Assembly (NCBI GenBank): GCA_029933125.1
Contig: JAOZOU010000002.1
Span: forward strand, 1 to 64,000
Length of the DNA stretch: 64,000 nt
Reading direction: 5' to 3'
Source of the DNA: a bacterium
GTDB lineage: Bacteria; Arandabacterota; Arandabacteria; Arandabacterales; Arandabacteraceae
Under the pieces are notes generated by a model. It made no database searches. It saw only the letters and a program-made list of their open reading frames with translations, and was not told the origin of the DNA. The number at the start of each line of letters is the position of its first letter. Positions within the stretch are counted from its first letter, which is position 1. This document shows positions 1 to 8,828 of the stretch, one piece after another. The translations under genes were made by a program, and so were the position numbers.

Positions 1-1727
1 TCACCATCACTCACATCCTCGCCACTGTTGCCATCGGCGTCGTGGGCTATTACTTTCACATGGGCCGCTGTGGTGGGGAGACCATTGATCTCCCAGGCAT
101 AAGTGCCATCGTTGATTTCACCCGCTGCAAGCGTATCGCCATAGGATGCTCCTCCATCACTTGAAAGCACGATGTCTATGGATATTACTCCTACATCATC
201 CTGAGCATCCCAGAGAATGTTGTGAATAGAGCCTATATCCCATACCTCTCCACCATTGGGTGATAGGACAGTGACAGTCGGGGGCTCTGAGGGTGTGGGT
301 TCAAGGCTGGCAGTTACGCTCTGGGAAGACGATGCGTGAATATCCACACCCACGTACCAGACTGCATATTGGCCTGAGGTGTCCACCTGAAGGAGTGTAC
401 CGCCGCTAACTGTCATTGTCCCGATTTCATTAGGCATAATGAAACGGATGAGTCCATTTTCGAAGCGCTCACTCAAGCTGTTGGTGATGTTTGCCGTGAC
501 GGTGTAGTTGGTGCCATCGTTAGCAGGTGAATATGTAACCCTGAGATTGTTGCCATCTGAACCCGCTGAGACTGAGGGAGACGGTTGGAGCGTCCCTCCT
601 GAAACCCTTATGATTCTGTAAGAGCGCTCACCATCGCATACATTGTTGGTTATGATGTCAAAGGGGTGCGTAAAGTCGTCATCATCATGGTGGACATGAC
701 CCGAGAGTGCCATGTCAACCCCAAGGCTATTAAGGTTGATCTGATTCGAGAAATCGTAATGGTAGAAGAGTACTATTGCTGAGCTGCTGGAGGCTCTATC
801 TATCTCATCATTCAACCATTGCAGCTGACCTTGTGTGAAACTCTCACCCCCGTAGATTTCTGCTCTCCAGTTATCGTAATTTATGTAAGCTTCGAGTCCA
901 ATGAAATGAACCACACCGTAGTCGAAGCTGTAATTCTGGGTGTACCATGGTGCTCCTGGGGGTGGGTCATCGAGTCGCTTCCAACCGAAGAATTTCCACC
1001 AATTCCTTCTAGCGGTTCCATCAGGAGGTGGTGTATCGTCCCAGCCACCGATGTCGTGGTTGCCAGATGTTAAATAGAAAGGAACTTGGAACTCCTGAAG
1101 AAGCCGCTGTGCACGAGTGTAGTATCTCTTCGAAAGGTAATCCTCAAGTTCACCTTCGTTCATAAGATCGCCAGTCAAGAGCACAAATTCTGGATTGATT
1201 ATGTTGATATCCTTTATGACCTCTCGCATATCGACGATCTCGGACGTATCCGTGTCAGCACCTTCCTCGTAATAGTAGAGATGCGTTGGCAGATGAGGAT
1301 CGGTAACATGAACAAAATAGTAGTCGCTCTTGAAATCCTCAATGATCTTAACAGCATGCTTTGTGGTATCATCGATACCGCCATTGGCTTTGACAACAAG
1401 ATCATAGAGATCATAAACGTCGACGAATGGGGTGAGAGCCTCGATTTCCCACCACGATGTGGAGGCATCATAGGCTGACCCCACTAGGGACAGAGGGATA
1501 GAGATTTCTCCATGGAGAAGCTCAGCTGACCAACCGGACGTACCCGGGTCTGCCTCGCACTCAATTCGGATTGTATCTCCTGGTCTCACGATCTCAGGGA
1601 TGTTGAGGAGTGGCCGCTGGATGACTGTAAGGGTATCTCCAACAGGCACAGCCTCGGCTCTGGATGGTTGCACAGCCGATGCTATCAAGACCAAAATAAA
1701 AATACCCGCCCACGCTCGGTGTCTCAT
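1..1727 (-). CDS. Secreted calcineurin-like metallophosphoesterase, C-terminus cut by window edge
   Basis: A secreted phosphohydrolase of the calcineurin-like metallophosphoesterase family; its substrate cannot be told. From an ATG at 1727, preceded by GGAGAGG, the frame stays open to the window edge, giving at least 575 residues. Residues 1-25 form a Sec signal peptide ending near SRAEA. All metal-binding blocks are visible: VTDPHLP (DxH, about residue 145), LTGDL, SGNHDIGG (about 222), FYHYD and LSGHVHHD (about 342). The part after the catalytic domain is beta-rich and contains SPNGGEVW, a motif common in extracellular Ig-like modules of uncultured bacteria. Its neighbours make a type IX sorting domain beyond the edge likely, but that is inference. 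It is divergent from the metallo-beta-lactamase gene and has a good promoter at 1758-1786. Confidence 0.88.
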   Translation of the reverse strand, partial: MRHRAWAGIFILVLIASAVQPSRAEAVPVGDTLTVIQRPLLNIPEIVRPGDTIRIECEADPGTSGWSAELLHGEISIPLSLVGSAYDASTSWWEIEALTPFVDVYDLYDLVVKANGGIDDTTKHAVKIIEDFKSDYYFVHVTDPHLPTHLYYYEEGADTDTSEIVDMREVIKDINIINPEFVLLTGDLMNEGELEDYLSKRYYTRAQRLLQEFQVPFYLTSGNHDIGGWDDTPPPDGTARRNWWKFFGWKRLDDPPPGAPWYTQNYSFDYGVVHFIGLEAYINYDNWRAEIYGGESFTQGQLQWLNDEIDRASSSSAIVLFYHYDFSNQINLNSLGVDMALSGHVHHDDDDFTHPFDIITNNVCDGERSYRIIRVSGGTLQPSPSVSAGSDGNNLRVTYSPANDGTNYTVTANITNSLSERFENGLIRFIMPNEIGTMTVSGGTLLQVDTSGQYAVWYVGVDIHASSSQSVTASLEPTPSEPPTVTVLSPNGGEVWDIGSIHNILWDAQDDVGVISIDIVLSSDGGASYGDTLAAGEINDGTYAWEINGLPTTAAHVKVIAHDADGNSGEDVSDG

Positions 1728-1757
1728 TTTACCTCTCCTTCACTCAGTTTCCTTTAC

Positions 1758-1786
1758 ATTATATCAAAACCATGATAATCTTACAA
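1758..1786 (-). promoter_or_regulatory. Sigma70-type promoter for the metallophosphoesterase
   Basis: On the reverse strand, TTGTAA (1781-1786) and a perfect TATAAT (1758-1763) are separated by 17 bp, about 30 bp upstream of the ATG at 1727. The -35 box lies only 3 bp from the end of the inverted-repeat element at 1790. Prediction from consensus match only. Confidence 0.65.
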
Positions 1787-1789
1787 TAA

Positions 1790-1897
1790 GGGGTCGGAGC
1801 TAAAAAAATGCATGCGTCTATCTTATTGAAAAATCGAGAGTTATTCCGGAGGGGCATAGGGCGCCTGATCATGATGCATTTTTTTAGCTCCGACCCC
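1790..1897. mobile_element. MITE-like 108-bp element with 24-bp perfect terminal inverted repeats
   Basis: The 24 bases at 1790-1813 (starting GGGGTCGGAGCT) are the exact reverse complement of 1874-1897 (ending AGCTCCGACCCC), with 60 bp of non-coding sequence between them. A perfect 24-bp repeat pair flanking a short non-coding core is the architecture of a miniature inverted-repeat element or a REP-type palindrome. No target-site duplication is obvious at the edges. A partial match to the terminal sequence recurs at 24511-24525. No transposase gene lies in the window, so mobilisation would be in trans. The right end contains the start codon of the next gene. Confidence 0.7.
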
Positions 1898-3094
1898 AGG
1901 CCGGTTGTGGTTGTTTTGGTTTTGCTTCTCGCAGCGAGCTCCTGGGCGGATCTTGACATTCACATCCTTGATGTGGGTCAGGGTGACTGCACCCTCATAG
2001 TCTCGCCAAGTGGTGGTACCCTGCTCTTCGATGCAGGCTGGAACGGAAAAGGCAATGGAGTCGTCTGCCCCTATCTCGACAGCTTAGGGCTCAGCGCTCT
2101 CGACTATGTCGCTTGTTCTCACTATCATGCTGACCACATCGGTGGCATAGATGAGGTAGTCAATCATCTTGGTATTGATTCTGTGAGGATTGCAGCCCTC
2201 GACAGGGGCTGGTCATACACTACAGCCACCTATGAAGATTATGCAGCCGCTGTTGCCCCGAAGCGGCAAACCATAACAGATGGACAGGTTATTGACCTTG
2301 GTGGCGGTGTGACTGTGACATGTGTTGGCGTTAACGGCAATGGCCAGCTTTCGCCTCCCTATGATGATCAATACGATGAAAATGACTTATGTGTAGCACT
2401 TCTCGTCGAGTACGGCGAATTCGATTTCTTCGTTGCTGGAGATCTTTCAGGAGTAAATTCATCCTACTATCATGATATTGAAACATCAGTCGCTGCCGAC
2501 GTTGGGGATGTTGATGTCTATCGTGTTGACCACCATGGCAGTGCAAGCAATTCCAATGTCAATCTGGTTTCAACTCTCCAGCCGGAAGTATCAATAATAT
2601 CAGTTGGTAACAATTCCTACGGGCATCCAACACAGACTGTGATTGATCGCCTTGTTACCTATAGCAGCTACATCTATCAGACTGAACCTGGTAGTGGTGG
2701 CACAATCCCATCTGGTCATGGCGAGATTGCCAACGGTCACATCGTCATTCATGTCAATACCAGCTCATACACCGTCAACGGCGATGCCTATCCCCTTGGT
2801 ACATCTGGTATTGAGATCACGACCTTACCCAGCATCCGGATCTATCCAAACCCATTTGCGAAGAGCGTCTCGGTTGAGATTGACTCAGGCAATACTGAGG
2901 ATTTCGAGCTTGCAATCTATTCGGTTGAAGGAAGACTCATCAGGCTTCTGACTTCTTCCAAGGCAGGCCCCCCACATAGCTTCATCACCTGGGATGGAAC
3001 AACACTCGATGGAAGGATTGTCTCTCCAGGTGCGTACTTTTTTCGCTTCTCCCGCGGTGCGTACAGCAAAACATTCAAGGTTATCAAGCGCTAG
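1871..3094 (+). CDS. Secreted ComEC-type metallo-beta-lactamase-fold protein with type A sorting domain
   Basis: A secreted metal-dependent hydrolase resembling the C-terminal domain of the competence protein ComEC. After the signal peptide (hydrophobic VVVVLVLLLAASSWA) the mature part opens with HILDVGQGDCTLI, followed by LLFDAG and SHYHADHIGG, the HxHxDH zinc motif at about residues 78-83, and DHHGSASNSN. The last 80 or so residues hold a FlgD-like sorting module (RIYPNPF, WDGTTLDGR, GAYFFRF). The start is uncertain: ATG at 1871 or 1874 lies inside the terminal repeat of the 1790-1897 element, so the element encodes the first residues (MMHFFSSDP). The frame is open to an ATG at 1808, but residues from there would not make a signal peptide. 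In-frame GTG or TTG codons in the hydrophobic stretch are alternatives. Substrate unknown; nucleic acid or phosphodiester cleavage is possible by homology. Confidence 0.85.
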   Translation: MMHFFSSDPRPVVVVLVLLLAASSWADLDIHILDVGQGDCTLIVSPSGGTLLFDAGWNGKGNGVVCPYLDSLGLSALDYVACSHYHADHIGGIDEVVNHLGIDSVRIAALDRGWSYTTATYEDYAAAVAPKRQTITDGQVIDLGGGVTVTCVGVNGNGQLSPPYDDQYDENDLCVALLVEYGEFDFFVAGDLSGVNSSYYHDIETSVAADVGDVDVYRVDHHGSASNSNVNLVSTLQPEVSIISVGNNSYGHPTQTVIDRLVTYSSYIYQTEPGSGGTIPSGHGEIANGHIVIHVNTSSYTVNGDAYPLGTSGIEITTLPSIRIYPNPFAKSVSVEIDSGNTEDFELAIYSVEGRLIRLLTSSKAGPPHSFITWDGTTLDGRIVSPGAYFFRFSRGAYSKTFKVIKR

Positions 3095-3220
3095 CACCCC
3101 TCGATAAAGAGCTCTTCAGGGTTAGTATTGCTTCGGCTCCTTGACATAGCTAGACGGCATCCGTTATTAAATTGTATTGATGGAGACAAACCTAAGGAGT
3201 GCGGCAAAGGGGAATTAATC

Positions 3221-4426
3221 ATGCCAACATATTCACATTCCCGCCTTGAAACCTATGAGAACTGTCCCCGCTTATACAAGCTTCAGTACATAGACAAGAT
3301 AGAAATCGAGGAAACTGAATCAGTCGAAGCTTTCCTCGGCAGCCGTGTGCACGAGGCTCTCGAGAAGCTTTACAAAGATGTCCGCATGACCAAAATCCCT
3401 ACGCTTGATGAGATCCTTGAGTTTTACGAGAAGGCTTGGGATGAAAACTGGCATGATGGCGTAAACATTGTTAGGAAAGATTACACACCTGAGAACTACC
3501 GGGAGCTCGGCAGACGTTGCATAAGCGAGTACTATGGGAAATACTATCCCTTTGACGAGTCACGTACAATAGCTGTTGAACACGTCGTTTTCTTCCCTCT
3601 CGATAATGATAGAAACTACTGGATTCGCGGAGTTATTGATCGTCTCTCCGTTGCCAAAGATGGAACCTACGAGATCCATGACTACAAAACCTCAGGACGC
3701 CTGCCCACACAGGAGCAGGTTGACAGTGACCGCCAGCTCGCTCTCTATCACATCGCTATTAAGCGCATGTGGCCTGATGTCAAGCAGATTGAATTGGTTT
3801 GGCACTATCTGGTCTTCGGCAAGGAGATGAGGTCACGCAGGTCGGCTGATGATTTAGCAAAGCTCAAGCAAGAAGTTATGGAGCTGATCAAGAAGATAGA
3901 AAACGATACAGAGTTTCGACCGAAAGAAAGTGCCCTCTGTGACTGGTGTGCATATCCTGAGTATTGTCCTGCGAAGAAGCATATCACAATGACATCGAAG
4001 CTCCCTGTTAATGATTATCTCAAGGAACCGGGAGTCGTCCTCGTGAATAAGTTTGCTGAGCTTCAGAGGCATAAGAAGGAAATAGAGGAAGAGATGGATA
4101 AGGTCAGGGAAGCACTGATAAACTATGCGAAAGAGAACGATGTTGAAGTCATAAAGGGCAGCGATCACAGAGTGCTCGTGCGTTTCTACAAGAATCTTGC
4201 CTTTCCTACCAAGGATCATCCCCACAGACATGATCTTGAAGACCTTGTACGCTCCCTGGGACTTTGGGAACGTGTTTCTGTTTTGAGCCCGGTGAGCCTG
4301 GCTAAACTGGTTGAGAGCGGCCAGCTTGACGATGAAGTGGTCGCAAAACTGAGCGATTTGGCGGTTGAGGAAGTGCGTCCATGGGTCAAGCTCTCCAAGC
4401 TGCGTCCTGGTGATGAGGATTTGTGA
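3221..4426 (+). CDS. PD-(D/E)XK exonuclease of the RecB/Cas4 type with Fe-S cluster cysteines
   Basis: A 401-residue single-strand-type nuclease of the RecB-family (PF12705-like) group. Visible are SRLETYENCPRLY (N-terminal cysteine helix), SRVHEALE, IRGVIDRL (acidic metal ligand) and IHDYKTSG (the D-x-K core). C-terminal cysteines in CDWCAYPEYCPAK complete, with the first Cys, the C...CxxCx5C pattern that holds a 4Fe-4S cluster in AddB, Cas4 and Dna2. Residues 275-401 form a helical extension. The start is ATG 3221, with AAAGGGG 8 bp upstream and homology beginning at once; an upstream in-frame start at 3128 would add 31 unmatched residues. There is no CRISPR array or cas gene here, so a DNA-repair role is more likely than a Cas4 one. 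Confidence 0.88.
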   Translation: MPTYSHSRLETYENCPRLYKLQYIDKIEIEETESVEAFLGSRVHEALEKLYKDVRMTKIPTLDEILEFYEKAWDENWHDGVNIVRKDYTPENYRELGRRCISEYYGKYYPFDESRTIAVEHVVFFPLDNDRNYWIRGVIDRLSVAKDGTYEIHDYKTSGRLPTQEQVDSDRQLALYHIAIKRMWPDVKQIELVWHYLVFGKEMRSRRSADDLAKLKQEVMELIKKIENDTEFRPKESALCDWCAYPEYCPAKKHITMTSKLPVNDYLKEPGVVLVNKFAELQRHKKEIEEEMDKVREALINYAKENDVEVIKGSDHRVLVRFYKNLAFPTKDHPHRHDLEDLVRSLGLWERVSVLSPVSLAKLVESGQLDDEVVAKLSDLAVEEVRPWVKLSKLRPGDEDL

Positions 4427-4490
4427 AGGTTGACATCCCTGCGGTTTGGTGAGAAAATGGTTATTGGATAGGCAGCGCGTAGGTCCCGTA

Positions 4491-5447
4491 ATGACTAAAA
4501 CGAAAAATGCTTTTTTTATTGTGCTTGTGAGCACGCTGCTTTTGCTGGCGTGCTCAGCTGTTGATGTGCGTATGGGGATGGGTACGGGTGAGGGTGTGAA
4601 ACTCTCATACAGGGTTGTGGGGCGAGGGGAGCCGCTTGTGGTCATCCATGATGGGCCAGGCTATGAAAAGTCGATTATGTATCCAGGATTCGATGATCTT
4701 GCTTCTGACATGGCTGTCATCTACTATGATCAGCGGGGCTGTGGGAGGTCGCAGCCTCTTACGCCCCTCACATCGCTCACCATTGATGATAATGTTGAAG
4801 ACCTCGAAGCTTTGCGCGAATACCTCCATCTTGACAGGTTCTCGGTTGCCGCTCACGGATGGGGAGCAGTAATTGCAATTGAATACGCACGTAAGTATGG
4901 TGAGCATCTCAATGCAATCATCCTTATTACGCCGATTTCTCCCTTTAAACCCGATCCTCTAAGTCGGGACGTTCTCGAGAAGCTCTCAGGCAGAGCGAAG
5001 CTGGAGATTGCCGAGCTCCTCAATCATCCAGGAATGACAATGCTTGAGAGGAGAGAGCGCATAATGCGGCTCATGCTGGAAGGTCTATTCTACAATCAGA
5101 AAGCACGATCCAAAGTTAACCTTCACCTGGTTAAACTTTCTCCCGATGTGAACTTGAGACTTGGGCGCGAGCTTAGTGAATTTGATCTGTTTCCCGTTCT
5201 TGGCCAAATCGATGTGCCTTGTCTTGTGGTCATTGGCAGGCATGACTTGCTGACATCTGTGCGCGATCAGATGGCTTATGCGGATGGCATTGATCGTTCT
5301 AGCGCTGTTGTCTTCAATGAGAGCGGCCATTTCCCATTTCTTGAAGAACACGATGTCTTTATCAGTGTCATAAAAGAATTTGTTCTGAGAAAGCGGATTC
5401 CTACGCTTGTTGACCTTGCGACGGGGGGCATAGGAGCGATTTTCTAA
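4491..5447 (+). CDS. Alpha/beta-hydrolase lipoprotein lacking the catalytic serine
   Basis: A 318-residue lipoprotein related to proline iminopeptidase-type alpha/beta hydrolases. The signal ends in the lipobox LLACSA. The family oxyanion motif is near-normal (IHDGPGY), as are YDQRGCGRS, the acid-bearing GRHDLLT and the histidine-bearing ESGHFPF. The nucleophile elbow, normally GGSWGS, reads AHGWGA, so the serine is replaced by glycine (codon GGA). The protein is therefore predicted to be non-hydrolytic, or to act as a binding or scaffold protein. Start ATG 4491 is chosen because it begins the lipoprotein signal; an in-frame ATG at 4446 would place 15 polar residues ahead of it. It sits 64 bp after the nuclease gene and 34 bp before the TPR gene. 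Confidence 0.85.
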   Translation: MTKTKNAFFIVLVSTLLLLACSAVDVRMGMGTGEGVKLSYRVVGRGEPLVVIHDGPGYEKSIMYPGFDDLASDMAVIYYDQRGCGRSQPLTPLTSLTIDDNVEDLEALREYLHLDRFSVAAHGWGAVIAIEYARKYGEHLNAIILITPISPFKPDPLSRDVLEKLSGRAKLEIAELLNHPGMTMLERRERIMRLMLEGLFYNQKARSKVNLHLVKLSPDVNLRLGRELSEFDLFPVLGQIDVPCLVVIGRHDLLTSVRDQMAYADGIDRSSAVVFNESGHFPFLEEHDVFISVIKEFVLRKRIPTLVDLATGGIGAIF

Positions 5448-5481
5448 TCTCTCAATGTCGTGCTAAGGGTGAAGGGCCTAA

Positions 5482-6540
5482 ATGAAATCTCACAAGATAC
5501 GGTTGCTGAAGAGGCTGTCGTGCTTTGAGCCACTGATAGCGGTCTCATTACTGGGAGTGGCCCTGGGTTGGCTGGCTTTGATTGCACCTTGTAGTGCTCG
5601 TGAATCTGATGGGAGCACAATCCAGAAAGCCCATGAACTTCTCGAGAAAGGTAGCATTGCCGAGGCTGAGAGTCTTCTAACCCAAACAGTCGCAGCAAAT
5701 CCACAGGATCATGAGGCATATTATCTTCTCTCAAAGATCTCACTCTATGGGCAAGATCATAAGAGAGCGATCAAGTATGCTGAGAAGGCAATCAAAATCA
5801 ATGACTCTATTTCAGATTATCATTTGTGGCTTGCCAGAGCATATCTTGCGAAGGCGATGGAATCCAATGTCATCAATGCATTCCGTTATGCGCGCAAGGG
5901 TAAAGGTCAATATGAAAAAGCTGTCGAACTGGATTCGTCCAATGTCGAGGCCCTTTTTGAGCTATGCATGTATCTTGAAGCAGCTCCTGGTCTGGCTGGT
6001 GGAGACAAGGATAAGAGCATAAAGCTTGCAAGCCTGATACAGAAACAGGATTCATTGTATGGTGCCTACGCCTGGGCAGGGATCTGGGAGCATGAAGGCG
6101 AGGTCGCTAAGGCAGAAAGCGCACTCAGTGAGGCTGTCAGGTTAGATACCTCATCCTCCTACTATGCGCGCTATGCACTTGGGTATTTTTATGAGCGTCA
6201 GGAAAGATTCGATGATGCCATAAAGGTTTTCAGGGAGATTCTTGAGCTCGACCCCGATGCCATGGCTGCACTTTTTCAGATCGGAAAAATCTATCTTTTG
6301 ACGAATAAGAATCTTGAGGAGGCAGCAGCTTGCTTTAAGCGGTACCTGGAAATCAGGCCTCCTCCCAATGCGCCAAGCTGGGCAGCAGCCCACTGGCGGC
6401 TGGGGATGGTGTATGATCTTCAGGGTAAGTTAGAACTTGCTGCTGAGGAGGTTGGCAAAGCAATCGAGCTTGACCCAGAGAATGAACAATTTCGCCGAAC
6501 CTTGCGCGATATAAGGAAAAAACTCGACGCTCACAACTAG
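5482..6540 (+). CDS. Exported tetratricopeptide-repeat protein
   Basis: A 352-residue protein with an N-terminal signal or anchor (hydrophobic residues about 18-38, then SARESDG) and TPR units through the rest, for example EAESLLTQ, HKRAIKYAEKAIKIN, QYEKAVELD, DAIKVFREILELDPD, AACFKRYLEI and AAEEVGKAIELDPE. TPR proteins serve as docking platforms; no enzymatic motif is present. The ATG at 5482 follows GAAGGG. It lies in a tight forward run between the hydrolase lipoprotein and ornithine aminotransferase, but the context does not name a partner. The repeats run to the C-terminus with no extra domain. Confidence 0.85.
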   Translation: MKSHKIRLLKRLSCFEPLIAVSLLGVALGWLALIAPCSARESDGSTIQKAHELLEKGSIAEAESLLTQTVAANPQDHEAYYLLSKISLYGQDHKRAIKYAEKAIKINDSISDYHLWLARAYLAKAMESNVINAFRYARKGKGQYEKAVELDSSNVEALFELCMYLEAAPGLAGGDKDKSIKLASLIQKQDSLYGAYAWAGIWEHEGEVAKAESALSEAVRLDTSSSYYARYALGYFYERQERFDDAIKVFREILELDPDAMAALFQIGKIYLLTNKNLEEAAACFKRYLEIRPPPNAPSWAAAHWRLGMVYDLQGKLELAAEEVGKAIELDPENEQFRRTLRDIRKKLDAHN

Positions 6541-6598
6541 CCGGGCTGTTTTGCTTTTGGAGTTATGTGACTCAATTAGAGGCAGGAGGGAGGTCTAA

Positions 6599-7813
6599 GT
6601 GGACATCAAGCAATTGAAATCTAAAGACCTTATAGAACTTGCTGAAACCTATAGTGCCCACAATTACCATCCACTTCCTGTTGTGCTTGCGAGGGGGGAG
6701 GGTGTTTGGGTCTGGGATGTTGATGGTAAGAAGTACATGGATATGTTGAGCTCGTATTCAGCTCTCAATCAAGGGCATCTGCATCCGAGAATTGTCGATG
6801 TGGCGATGCAGCAGATACAAAAGTTGACGCTAACATCACGAGCCTTCCACAATGACCAATTTGGACCATTTTGTGAGCTGCTATGCAAAACGACATCGCA
6901 AGACAGTGTGCTTCTTATGAACACAGGAGCTGAGGCAGTCGAAACAGCAATAAAGGCTGCGCGAAAGTGGGGCTACAAGGTTAAAGGAGTTGAGAGAGAT
7001 GGGGCTGAGATAATAGTTTGTGAGAACAACTTTCATGGCCGAACAACTACAATTGTTGGCTTCTCCTCAGAAGAGCAATATCGTGATGGATTTGGTCCTT
7101 TCAGCCCCGGTTTCAAGATGATACCTTACAGTAACATAGAAGCCCTTAGGCAGGCTATTGGACCTAACACAGTTGGCTTTCTCGTTGAACCCATTCAGGG
7201 TGAGGCAGGTATAATCGTACCCCACGAAGGCTATATTGGTGAAGCCGCAAGGCTATGCAAAGAAAACAATGTTCTTCTCATGCTTGATGAGATTCAAACG
7301 GGGCTTGGGCGGACAGGCAAACTCTTCTGCTACGAGTATGATGGGGCTAAGCCAGATATTCTTATTGTCGGGAAAGCGCTCGGTGGTGGGCTTTATCCCG
7401 TCTCAGGAATTCTTGCAGGCAAGCAGGTAATGGACGTGTTCACACCTGGTGATCATGGCAGCACCTTCGGAGGAAATCCGCTTGCCTGTGCAATCGGTGC
7501 TGAGGCTCTGCGGGTGATAGTTGAGGAGGATCTCCCATCCAAAGCTGCTGAGGCAGGCAACTATTTCATGGAGAAGCTCAAAGCCATTAAGTCTCCACAT
7601 GTAAAGGAAGTCCGTGGGAAGGGGCTTCTCATCGGAGTTGAGATAAAGGAAACTTCAGGAACTGCTAGGCCTTTCTGCGAGCGTCTCATGGAGCTGGGAA
7701 TACTTGCCAAGGAAACGCACCACCAGGTCATAAGATTTGCACCCCCTCTGGTCATAACGAAAGATGAGATCGACTGGGCTATTGAGAGGATAAGGCAAGT
7801 TCTCGAGGAGTGA
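6599..7813 (+). CDS. rocD: Ornithine aminotransferase
   Basis: A cytoplasmic PLP enzyme (404 residues, normal family length) that moves the delta-amino group of ornithine to 2-oxoglutarate, giving glutamate semialdehyde and glutamate. Typical RocD features are SRAFHNDQFGPF, NTGAEAVETA, NNFHGRTT, VEPIQGEAG, LDEIQTGLGRTG and the PLP-lysine region VGKALGGG; STFGGNPLA follows. These blocks fit RocD better than acetylornithine aminotransferase, although the class III family is broad. The start is GTG 6599, behind a strong GGAGGGAGG. There is no arginase or proline gene nearby. The stop at 7813 abuts the next gene. Confidence 0.9.
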   Translation: MDIKQLKSKDLIELAETYSAHNYHPLPVVLARGEGVWVWDVDGKKYMDMLSSYSALNQGHLHPRIVDVAMQQIQKLTLTSRAFHNDQFGPFCELLCKTTSQDSVLLMNTGAEAVETAIKAARKWGYKVKGVERDGAEIIVCENNFHGRTTTIVGFSSEEQYRDGFGPFSPGFKMIPYSNIEALRQAIGPNTVGFLVEPIQGEAGIIVPHEGYIGEAARLCKENNVLLMLDEIQTGLGRTGKLFCYEYDGAKPDILIVGKALGGGLYPVSGILAGKQVMDVFTPGDHGSTFGGNPLACAIGAEALRVIVEEDLPSKAAEAGNYFMEKLKAIKSPHVKEVRGKGLLIGVEIKETSGTARPFCERLMELGILAKETHHQVIRFAPPLVITKDEIDWAIERIRQVLEE

Positions 7814-7833
7814 TTCTCAAACTGGGGGACGTC

Positions 7834-8733
7834 ATGCTCGGCGATGTCCTGGGTGTTGCCATAGGCATCTTCTTTATCTACCTCATCCTAAGCCTTCTGC
7901 TTTCAGCCTTCGTTGAATGGCTTTCACGTCATTTCGGCTGGCGTGCCCAGAGGCTCAAGCGCTGGCTCGAACAATTGCTAGATGTCAGCCCATCTTCCCG
8001 GCTTAGCCTTGAGTTCTACAAACATCCTCTGATCAAACCACTAGTTGGGGAGGGTAAGCTTCGTATACCACCAAGCATACCTCCCAGATGGTTTAGCATC
8101 GTCCTCGTAGATACTATTAAGGGTAAGGACACCAGGTTTCCCGAATCAGTTGCAGATCTTAAACGTGTTATTGCTGAGTCAGAGAAGTGCCCCGAATCGA
8201 CAAAGCAAGCTCTGGAGAGGATAGTTGAGCAGGCAGGTGTCAGTCTTAAGGACGCTCTTGATGGGATTGGAATCTGGTTTGAGGAGACAATGCAAAGTAT
8301 GAGGCAAGCCTATAAGGCCGCAATCCAGCAGCGCATCTTTGTAGTCGCCCTTGTCCTTGCTGCATTTCTCAATATCGATACAATCGGAATCTGCAGCACG
8401 CTCTGGAAGGATTCTCATGTGAGAGAAGCGATGAGTGTTGTTGCTGAGCGTTTCCTGGCGGAGGTTGAGGGTAAACCAGCGCAAGAGATAAATTCCCAAA
8501 CACTTGCTGCAGCAAAAGCGATTATGGAGATGAGCAGTTTCAATCTACCCATATGGTGGTCCCTGGACAGACTGGATCCACGTCACCTGCCTCGTTCACC
8601 TTCAGATTGGATTCTCAAGATACTTGGGCTTGGAGCAACTGCTGTTGCTACTTCGCTTGGTGCTCCTTTCTGGTTTGACATTTTGCGCAAACTCATAGGT
8701 CTACGAACAAAATCTTCACCAATTACTGCATAG
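7834..8733 (+). CDS. Uncharacterised membrane protein
   Basis: A 299-residue protein of unknown function. Hydrophobic segments are visible at the N-terminus (VLGVAIGIFFIYLILSLLLS), in the middle (FVVALVLAAFLNIDTIGI) and near the C-terminus (LGLGATAVATSLGAPFW), with a long charged helical stretch between the first two. I recognise the overall pattern (short N-terminal helix, then a helix ending in NIDT) from conserved hypothetical membrane proteins, but cannot assign a role. ATG 7834 is preferred (GGGGGA 5-10 bp upstream); a GTG at 7810 overlapping the rocD stop is an alternative. Translational coupling to rocD is plausible. Confidence 0.75.
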   Translation: MLGDVLGVAIGIFFIYLILSLLLSAFVEWLSRHFGWRAQRLKRWLEQLLDVSPSSRLSLEFYKHPLIKPLVGEGKLRIPPSIPPRWFSIVLVDTIKGKDTRFPESVADLKRVIAESEKCPESTKQALERIVEQAGVSLKDALDGIGIWFEETMQSMRQAYKAAIQQRIFVVALVLAAFLNIDTIGICSTLWKDSHVREAMSVVAERFLAEVEGKPAQEINSQTLAAAKAIMEMSSFNLPIWWSLDRLDPRHLPRSPSDWILKILGLGATAVATSLGAPFWFDILRKLIGLRTKSSPITA

Positions 8734-8828
8734 TCACGCCTTCGGATGAGACCTCGTTTGCTCTTGATAGCATTGATGGGTAAGATAAAGGATAAGTGGG
8801 TTTATCTTGCTACAGGAGGAGGACTCCT

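Noticed and set aside
3221-4426. The nuclease as a CRISPR Cas4
   Set aside because: The fold and cysteines fit, but there is no repeat array or any other cas gene in the window, and RecB-like repair nucleases share the same features.
3854-4645. Long reverse-strand open frame (263 codons) across the nuclease and hydrolase genes
   Set aside because: No recognisable motifs and no domain homology; both forward genes here have strong domain matches, so this is antisense shadow.
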